NCBI GenBank assembly: GCA_965601825.1
Contig: OZ271839.1
Span: 62,001-126,000 of the forward strand
Origin: HXMU1420-13 sp965601825
GTDB taxonomy: Bacteria; Bacteroidota; Rhodothermia; Balneolales; Balneolaceae
DNA: 64,000 bases
Direction of reading: 5' to 3'
The notes below the pieces were generated by a model, which was given only the letters and a program-made list of their open reading frames with translations, did not search any database and was not told the DNA's origin. Below are positions 58,033 to 64,000 of the stretch, piece after piece. The number at the start of each line of letters is the position of its first letter. The first letter of the stretch is position 1. The position numbers were made by a program, and so were the translations under genes.

Positions 58033-60387
58033 ATGTTTAAGAATTATTTTACTACTGCTTTTAGAGGTTTTCGACGTCACAAAAGTTCATTCTTTATCAA
58101 CCTTACTGGCTTATCCATTGGGTTAACCTGTAGCTTCCTAATTGTTCTATGGGTACTTGATGAATTGAAAATGGATCAATATCACACGGATATTGAACAG
58201 ATATATCAAGTGATGGAACATCAGTCTTACTCTGGTGAGGTAATGACAACCCTTTCCACTCCCGGAATTTTAGCCAGAAACCTCAAAAAGGATTTTCCTG
58301 AATTTGAGTTCACCTCCACCTATACATGGAATAATGATTACCTGTTTTCTAAAGACAATCAAACTTTTCGGGAAGATGGCTTATACGTTGAAAACGATTT
58401 CTTTCACATTCTAGATATTGAGTTGATTTATGGAAACCGAGATGAACTTTTAACAAACCCTAATACCATTGTTTTATCAGAAACTATGGCCAAGAAGTAT
58501 TTTGGGGATAGAAATCCGGTTGGTGAAGGGATCACATTTAATAATCACGAAGAGCTTACTATTACAGGAGTCTATCGAGACATGCCTTCATATTCAAGCT
58601 TCCAGTTTGACTGTTTATTACGATATGATGATTGGCTCGAGGAAAGCACTTGGGCCGCTGAGTGGGGAAATAACGGACCAAGAACAATTGCAAAGCTAAC
58701 TCCAGGTGTTAATCCTGATGACTTAAGCGATAAAATTGCTGACTACATCAAATCGCAGGGAGTAGAAGATTCTCACATCGAGCTTTTTGTTTACCCCTTT
58801 GCTGATCGTTATTTGTACGGCTCATTTGAAAACAAAGTAGTTGTTGGTGGTAGAATTGAATATGTACGACTATTTAGTATTGTAGCAATATTTATTCTTC
58901 TGATTGCTTGCATTAATTTCATGAATTTAAGTACTGCAAAAGCAGCGAAAAGAGCCAAAGAAGTTGGTATTAGAAAATCTATTGGTGCTAGTCAGGGTTC
59001 ATTAATTGGTCAGTTCCTCGGCGAATCGATGATCATTAGCTTTTTTGCCTTATTCGTATCAATTATTTCGGTTGAATTATTCCTACCCATTTTTAACGAT
59101 TTGACAGATAAAGCGATTTCTGTGAATTATGGTGACCCATTCTTATTGGGCCTTTTTCTTGGTACAGTGATTTTAACAGGGCTCGTTTCAGGGAGTTATC
59201 CGGCGTTTTACTTGTCATCACTGGAAGCAGTTAAGACATTAAAAGGGTCATTAAAATCATCCTGGAAAGAAGCCTTTGCAAGGAAAGGATTGGTGGTTTT
59301 CCAGTTTAGTCTGTCAATAATTCTCATTGTCTCAACTCTAATAATTTATCGCCAGATTCAGTTTACACAGAACAAGAATCTAGGTTATAACAAAGAAAAT
59401 CTGATTTACTTTGCATCTGAGGGCCCGGTGGGAGAACAATGGGAAACGGTTAAGGATCAAATTGAAAAAATACCAGGTGTGATTAGTGTGTCCAGGTCTT
59501 CACATTCATTTCTGGGACAAAACAATAATACTATGGGACTGGAATGGGAAGGAAAAGATCCAGATACACGAATCCTGTTCGAAAATATTGGTATGGACTA
59601 TGGCTTGATAGAAACTATGGGCATTGAAATAATTGATGGTCGAACCCTATCTCCTGAATTTGGCAATGATTCAACGAAAATTATTTTCAATGAAACGGCC
59701 ATCGCAGTAATGGGATTAGAAAACCCCGTTGGGAAAACAATCACTCTCTGGGAAGATGATATGGAAATTGTAGGCGTTGCTAAAGACTTCCATTTCCAAA
59801 GTTTCCGAACTGAAGTAAATCCGGCTTTCTTCCGATTAGTTGATTGGAGTTGGAGATCGTATGTAAGAATCGAATCAGAAAATATTTCAAGTACTCTTAG
59901 CCAGATCGAGGCTGTTTACAAGCAATTTAATACAGATTACCCCTTCGATTATAGATTTATGGACGAACAGTATGCTAACCTATATCAGGCAGAAATGCGT
60001 GTTGGTGCCTTAGCCAGATACTTTGCTTTTATTGCCATATTCATTTCTTGTCTTGGCTTATTTGGGCTTTCTGCATTCACAGCCGAACAAAGATCAAAAG
60101 AAATAGGTGTTAGAAAAGTACTTGGTGCATCAGTAAGAAGTCTGGTCATGCTTTTATCTACCGACTTCACAAAGTTAGTCTTGATCTCCATTGCAATATC
60201 AATCCCGATATCCTGGTATCTGATGCAACAATGGATGGCGGATTTTGCATACAGTTCCGGTCTCGAATGGTGGGTATTTATACTTGCTGGTTTAACTGCT
60301 CTAATTATTGCCTGGGTAACCGTAAGCTGGCAATCGATTAAAGCTGCATTAATCAATCCTGTAAAGAGCCTGAAAAGTGGAGAATAA
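58033..60387 (+). CDS. FtsX/MacB-like ABC permease, sixth
   Basis: A 784-residue paralog, the shortest of the seven. It opens MFKNYFTTAFRGFRRHK, has AKEVGIRKSIGA near residue 308 and SKEIGVRKVLGA near 688, and ends NPVKSLKSGE. It lacks its own sigma-54 module and is followed by an intrinsic terminator, so it should be the last gene of the unit starting at the fifth permease. Its start codon is sealed by a perfect hairpin, suggesting lower or conditional expression. Confidence 0.92.
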   Translation: MFKNYFTTAFRGFRRHKSSFFINLTGLSIGLTCSFLIVLWVLDELKMDQYHTDIEQIYQVMEHQSYSGEVMTTLSTPGILARNLKKDFPEFEFTSTYTWNNDYLFSKDNQTFREDGLYVENDFFHILDIELIYGNRDELLTNPNTIVLSETMAKKYFGDRNPVGEGITFNNHEELTITGVYRDMPSYSSFQFDCLLRYDDWLEESTWAAEWGNNGPRTIAKLTPGVNPDDLSDKIADYIKSQGVEDSHIELFVYPFADRYLYGSFENKVVVGGRIEYVRLFSIVAIFILLIACINFMNLSTAKAAKRAKEVGIRKSIGASQGSLIGQFLGESMIISFFALFVSIISVELFLPIFNDLTDKAISVNYGDPFLLGLFLGTVILTGLVSGSYPAFYLSSLEAVKTLKGSLKSSWKEAFARKGLVVFQFSLSIILIVSTLIIYRQIQFTQNKNLGYNKENLIYFASEGPVGEQWETVKDQIEKIPGVISVSRSSHSFLGQNNNTMGLEWEGKDPDTRILFENIGMDYGLIETMGIEIIDGRTLSPEFGNDSTKIIFNETAIAVMGLENPVGKTITLWEDDMEIVGVAKDFHFQSFRTEVNPAFFRLVDWSWRSYVRIESENISSTLSQIEAVYKQFNTDYPFDYRFMDEQYANLYQAEMRVGALARYFAFIAIFISCLGLFGLSAFTAEQRSKEIGVRKVLGASVRSLVMLLSTDFTKLVLISIAISIPISWYLMQQWMADFAYSSGLEWWVFILAGLTALIIAWVTVSWQSIKAALINPVKSLKSGE

Positions 60388-60390
60388 CAC

Positions 60391-60427
60391 TGTTCGATAA
60401 CGAACACCCAGTGTACCAAAACGTACA
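60391..60427 (+). promoter_or_regulatory. Paired activator sites upstream of the seventh permease
   Basis: TGTTCGATAACGAACA and TGTACCAAAACGTACA, five bases apart, 3 bp after the sixth permease stop codon. The distance to the -24 GG is 62.5 bp, as in the other copies, although a terminator lies in between. Confidence 0.85.
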
Positions 60428-60428
60428 A

Positions 60429-60476
60429 AAAAAACCGCCAAATCGATGATTATAGTCTAATTTGAGCGGTTTTTTG
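60429..60476 (+). terminator. Rho-independent terminator after the sixth permease
   Basis: AAAAAACCGC pairs with GCGGTTTTTT over a 27-base loop that can itself extend the stem (AAAT/ATTT). It sits between the activator sites and the sigma-54 promoter of the next unit, separating the two transcripts. The stem is symmetrical enough to work in both directions. Confidence 0.85.
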
Positions 60477-60480
60477 CTTT

Positions 60481-60495
60481 TGGTATAGTTGTTGA
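60481..60495 (+). promoter_or_regulatory. Sigma-54 promoter of the seventh permease unit
   Basis: TGGTATA, four bases, TTGA. It begins about 5 bp after the terminator. Predicted start about 26 bp before the ATG. Confidence 0.8.
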
Positions 60496-60532
60496 CGAGC
60501 AGAAAGTACCGAATCAATCAACGGGTACTGTT

Positions 60533-62917
60533 ATGTTTTCAAATTACCTCAAAATCGCATTTAGAAATTTAGTCAAAAACAAAGGGTATGCATTTATAAA
60601 TACAGCCGGACTTTCAGTTGGAATGGGTATTTGTTTATTTCTGGTGCTCATTACTCAGTATGCACTAAATTATGATAAGGTCCATGAAAACTCCGATCGA
60701 ATATATCGTTTAGCTGATGTTATAAAACAAGAGAATGGCCAAATATTAGATGTAGCTATCACGCCTAGTCCGTGGGGGCAAGCAATGGCCGAAAACTTTG
60801 AAGAAATAGAGGCCTCAGTCCGATTTTTAGGAGCGGGTGCTGCTGTACGATATGGTGAAGTTGCAATGCGTCAAGGTGTGACTTATGTAGACGCCCCTGT
60901 ATTTGACGTTTTTACTTACCCTTTTAAATTTGGTAATCCTCAGGGGGCACTTGAGCGTCCAAATACCATTGTACTCACAGAAGAAATGTCTGATCGGTTC
61001 TTTGATGAACAAAATCCGGTTGGTGAGATTCTTCTTTTAGACGATGTTCCTTATGAAATTACAGGTGTACTTCAAAAAAGAAATCCTAGCTATTCCTGGT
61101 ATTTTAATTCATTAGCTAGTTTTTCATCTGTAACTGAAGATAAATATGCAGACCTCAATAATTGGACATCTCATAATCTGTATACCTATTTATTGCTTCA
61201 GGAAGATGCCGATATTGATGCTTTAGAATCCAAGTTCAATGATTTTATTGCAACTAATGTAGGCGAAAATTTTGCATCCAGATACTTCCCTCATCTTCAA
61301 AATCTTGAAAGTATTTTCCTCTATTCAGATTTATTTGCTGAACATGGTGAGACTCTGGAATTATCCTATATCTATATTTTTGGTGCATTAGGTCTGCTAA
61401 TTCTTCTAATCGCGTGTATCAATTTCATAAACCTTGCCACAGCTCAGGGTTTGAAGCGAGCCAAAGAAGTTGGAGTTCGTAAAGTGATGGGAGCGTTCAA
61501 AGGGCAACTCATTTTTCAATTCCTTGCTGAAGCATTCATACTGGCTACAGTGGGAGTCTTGATTAGCCTGGTTTTTGTTGAACTCGCACTCCCATGGTTC
61601 AACGCACTTACTGAATGGGAAGTGAATACCAACTATATTAATAACTACTTCTACATCTTTGCGGTACTTTTCATCGTAGTTTTTGTAGGATTTTTAGCAG
61701 GTGGTTATCCGGCATTTATACTTTCCTCATATACTCCATCAGCAGTACTCAAAGGTGATAATGCACCAAAATCAGGAAGTTCAATTCTTAAAACCAGTCT
61801 GGTAGTTACCCAGTTTACAGTGGCAATCTTTATGATCATAAGTACGATATCTGTGAGTGATCAAATCGATTATTTAAAAAACAAAAATCTTGGCTTTAAT
61901 CAGCATGATTTAGTTGTTGCCGGAATTCCATCAGACATTGGACTGAATGATCATCAGACTCTGAGAAATGAATTATCACGAATTACCGGAGTTAAAGAAG
62001 TTTCTATGATGTCAAACATCCCAGGTGGAAGTGCAGGGTCAAGAATGAACTACTATCCTGAAGGTGAGTCTCCTGAAAGTGGAAGAATTATGAATACTTA
62101 TTTTGTGGATGAATATTTTATCAGTCAGTTTGAACTCAACTTGTTAAGTGGACGTGATTTTAGCTCCGAATTCGCATTTGATACATCTCAATCCGTTATA
62201 ATTAACCAATCTGCTGCTCGAGCTCTTGGTTTCGATAATCCAATAGGAAAAACCCTACACCGACAGTTCATGGATATAGAAAGCGAATCTTTCACCATTA
62301 TTGGATTGGTTGAGGATTTCCATTTTGATGATCTCCGTGAATCAATCAATCCTCTTGTCATAAGAAATAACCCTAGTAGCTTTGGCAACTTAACTATACG
62401 CTTTCAAACCGCTGACCTTGAAGGTACTATCGTTCAGCTGGAGGAAACATTATCTTCACTTAATGAAGGGCTTCCCGTTTGGTATTATTTTTTGGAAGAT
62501 GCTATTGTAACCGAATATGATACCGAAGAAATTATCGGCGAGATGCTCACATATTTTACTTATTTAACCATCTTAATTGCCTGTTTAGGCTTATTAGGAT
62601 TGGTTTCCTTTACTATCATAAACAAGCAAAAAGAAATTGGAATTCGGAAAGTATTAGGAGCCTCAGTACAAAATATAGTTCAGAATATTTCCTTCCAGTT
62701 TATAAAGTTAGTTTTGATTGGATTCTTAATTGGATCACCGCTAGCTTATTTTCTAATTCAAATGTGGTTAGACAGCTTTGCTTATAGCAATGCACCCGGG
62801 TTTTTCACATTTTTATTTGCCGGACTCTCAATATTTGGAATCACGCTGTTTACTATTGGCTATCAAACAATCAGAGCGGCACTTACCAACCCGGTAGAAA
62901 GTTTAAAAAGTGAATAA
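60533..62917 (+). CDS. FtsX/MacB-like ABC permease, seventh
   Basis: A 794-residue paralog: MFSNYLKIAFRNLVKNK at the start, AKEVGVRKVMGA near residue 309, QKEIGIRKVLGA near 698, and ending NPVESLKSE. It has its own sigma-54 module and is followed after 5 bp by an ABC ATPase, giving a permease-first pair that mirrors the ATPase-first order at the beginning of the cluster. Confidence 0.92.
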   Translation: MFSNYLKIAFRNLVKNKGYAFINTAGLSVGMGICLFLVLITQYALNYDKVHENSDRIYRLADVIKQENGQILDVAITPSPWGQAMAENFEEIEASVRFLGAGAAVRYGEVAMRQGVTYVDAPVFDVFTYPFKFGNPQGALERPNTIVLTEEMSDRFFDEQNPVGEILLLDDVPYEITGVLQKRNPSYSWYFNSLASFSSVTEDKYADLNNWTSHNLYTYLLLQEDADIDALESKFNDFIATNVGENFASRYFPHLQNLESIFLYSDLFAEHGETLELSYIYIFGALGLLILLIACINFINLATAQGLKRAKEVGVRKVMGAFKGQLIFQFLAEAFILATVGVLISLVFVELALPWFNALTEWEVNTNYINNYFYIFAVLFIVVFVGFLAGGYPAFILSSYTPSAVLKGDNAPKSGSSILKTSLVVTQFTVAIFMIISTISVSDQIDYLKNKNLGFNQHDLVVAGIPSDIGLNDHQTLRNELSRITGVKEVSMMSNIPGGSAGSRMNYYPEGESPESGRIMNTYFVDEYFISQFELNLLSGRDFSSEFAFDTSQSVIINQSAARALGFDNPIGKTLHRQFMDIESESFTIIGLVEDFHFDDLRESINPLVIRNNPSSFGNLTIRFQTADLEGTIVQLEETLSSLNEGLPVWYYFLEDAIVTEYDTEEIIGEMLTYFTYLTILIACLGLLGLVSFTIINKQKEIGIRKVLGASVQNIVQNISFQFIKLVLIGFLIGSPLAYFLIQMWLDSFAYSNAPGFFTFLFAGLSIFGITLFTIGYQTIRAALTNPVESLKSE

Positions 62918-62922
62918 ATACT

Positions 62923-63624
62923 ATGATCAAACTTAGAGACATCGATCGTTTTTTAGAGAAGAAATTTCAACGCACTTTCATATTAAAAGGTGTAGATCTT
63001 GATATTAATGAAGGGGAATTTGTTTCAATAATGGGACCAAGTGGTGCGGGTAAATCCACTTTATTAAATATTCTGGGATTTTTAGATGATGCAAATTCCG
63101 GCGAATACTATTTCCTAGATGAACCTGTACATAATTTGAATGAGCGTCAAAAGGCTAATTATCACAAGTCTCACATCGGGTTTGTGTTTCAGGCTTATCA
63201 CTTGATCGATGAACTCACTGTTTATGAAAACATCGAAATGCCACTGCTCTATCGAAAAGTTAAATCGAGTGAACGAAAAAGTATGGTGGCCGATATGCTT
63301 GATCGATTTAATATCGTTGCCAAGAAAGACCTTTTCCCTCATCAATTATCGGGTGGGCAGCAGCAATTAGTTGGTGTTGCGCGGGCTCTTATTGGAAAAC
63401 CAAAACTTATTCTGGCGGATGAACCAACTGGAAATCTCCATTCCGATCAAGCCAAAGAAATCATGCAATTATTCCAGCAGATGAATCAAGATGATGGAGT
63501 GACTATTGTTCAGGTAACACACTCTGAAGTTATGGCAGAATATGGAAATCGAATCATAAATATGAGAGATGGTATGCTGGTCGATGCCGATCCTTATCAC
63601 ACTAAAGAAACAAGTGAGGTGTAA
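62923..63624 (+). CDS. ABC transporter ATPase, MacB/LolD type (second)
   Basis: A 233-residue ATPase with Walker A GPSGAGKST near residue 39, Q-loop VFQAYHL, Walker B LILADEPT and H-loop QVTHSE. Two conserved positions differ from the first ATPase: the signature reads LSGGQQQL (R to L) near 141 and the D-loop GNLHSD (Asp to His) near 169. It may therefore hydrolyse ATP differently or act only in a heterodimer. It is co-transcribed with the seventh permease. Confidence 0.92.
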   Translation: MIKLRDIDRFLEKKFQRTFILKGVDLDINEGEFVSIMGPSGAGKSTLLNILGFLDDANSGEYYFLDEPVHNLNERQKANYHKSHIGFVFQAYHLIDELTVYENIEMPLLYRKVKSSERKSMVADMLDRFNIVAKKDLFPHQLSGGQQQLVGVARALIGKPKLILADEPTGNLHSDQAKEIMQLFQQMNQDDGVTIVQVTHSEVMAEYGNRIINMRDGMLVDADPYHTKETSEV

Positions 63625-63625
63625 T

Positions 63626-63910
63626 ATGCAAAATGTAAAAGTACAATTTACTATCCCGAATGTAGACAAGGTTGCTAACCTTGATATATATGTAAACGGA
63701 GAGCAACGAAATCTTAGGTTTCGCGTTGAAACATTCGATTGGGATGCCGAAAGCGGTAGTACCGAAGACTTAGTAAGCGTATTAAGAGATCGAATTTTAA
63801 ATTATGATTCTGAATGGGAACTTTATCACATTGGTACACCATTTGAAGATAGCATACCTGTTACCTTCCGTTTTAAATCTCAAAATGAAGTCAAACTTCC
63901 TGAAGCTTAA
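63626..63910 (+). CDS. Small soluble protein of unknown family
   Basis: A 94-residue protein of alternating beta and helix character with no signal peptide or membrane helix; the first half has VQFTIPNVDKVANLDIYVNG. The ATG lies one base after the ATPase stop and has GAGGTG upstream; the frame is open further upstream inside the ATPase gene, which I discount. I recognise no family. Its position suggests an accessory role in the seventh permease unit. Confidence 0.7.
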   Translation: MQNVKVQFTIPNVDKVANLDIYVNGEQRNLRFRVETFDWDAESGSTEDLVSVLRDRILNYDSEWELYHIGTPFEDSIPVTFRFKSQNEVKLPEA

Positions 63911-64000
63911 TTATTTCTTGCTGCTTTTTTGGTTGCCTGCAATTACTATTGCTCAGCCTTCCTTTGATGATGAAATTAGTTCTTCAAATAGTTTAGAGAA
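63885..64000 (+). CDS. Partial: N-terminus of an exported protein, cut by the window end
   Basis: An ATG inside the end of the preceding gene (26-bp overlap) opens a frame that runs to the window edge (38 codons). It has a clear signal peptide: MKSNFLK, a hydrophobic core YFLLLFWLPA, and a likely cleavage after TIA, then QPSFDDEIS. It could be an outer-membrane channel or other exported partner of the ABC system; the visible part does not identify a family. Confidence 0.65.
   Translation, partial: MKSNFLKLNYFLLLFWLPAITIAQPSFDDEISSSNSLE

Overview
The window looks like chromosomal DNA from a marine-type member of the Bacteroidota/Balneolota (FCB) group. Evidence: a PorZ-like type IX secretion protein with a C-terminal sorting-type domain; an rRNA operon driven by a promoter of the Bacteroidetes form (TTTG, 21 bp, TACCTTTG); BatA-type von Willebrand proteins; TlpA-like thioredoxins; and a large expansion of FtsX/MacB permeases. 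The DNA is AT-rich except for the rRNA genes. Placement in Balneolales is an inference from gene content; a 16S search would settle it.

Layout. (1) 80-9030, minus strand: TlpA-like protein, a 999-residue TPR protein, CBS-domain protein, HflX GTPase, a small membrane protein and a BatA-like protein. (2) 9133-11778, plus: a large probable lipoprotein. (3) 11775-19434, minus: ten tightly packed, often overlapping envelope and lipid genes (sugar-phosphate transferase, polyprenol-phosphate glycosyltransferase, accA, thioesterase, small membrane proteins, CPBP protease, cdsA, TIGR01777 oxidoreductase). (4) tgt on plus, then a minus-strand porZ-like / glycosyltransferase / glycosyltransferase-fusion operon. 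(5) 25804-31339, minus: a complete rRNA operon, 16S - tRNA-Ile - tRNA-Ala - 23S - 5S, with promoter, processing stems and terminator. (6) 31442-35720: a small membrane protein, a queuosine-precursor transporter, a TetR-like regulator overlapping an ABC1/UbiB kinase-like gene, and a second TlpA-like protein. (7) 35766-43237, minus: an NtrC-type response regulator, its histidine kinase, a SpoIIE-type membrane phosphatase, then hflK-hflC and a terminator.

(8) 43348-64000, plus: the most unusual part. A periplasmic adaptor, an ABC ATPase and seven tandem ~800-residue FtsX/MacB-like permeases, closed by a second ABC ATPase, a small protein and a truncated secreted-protein gene. Four transcription units here carry the same regulatory module: two 16-bp near-palindromic sites exactly 21 bp apart (centre to centre), followed 62.5 bp downstream by a sigma-54 -24/-12 promoter. 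The spacing is identical at all four. The divergent sigma-54 activator and kinase next door are the obvious controllers, and a weaker sigma-54-like site faces back toward the regulator. The window therefore appears to hold a self-contained two-component / sigma-54 regulon devoted to a multi-permease ABC export or envelope-remodelling system. Its substrate cannot be read from the sequence.
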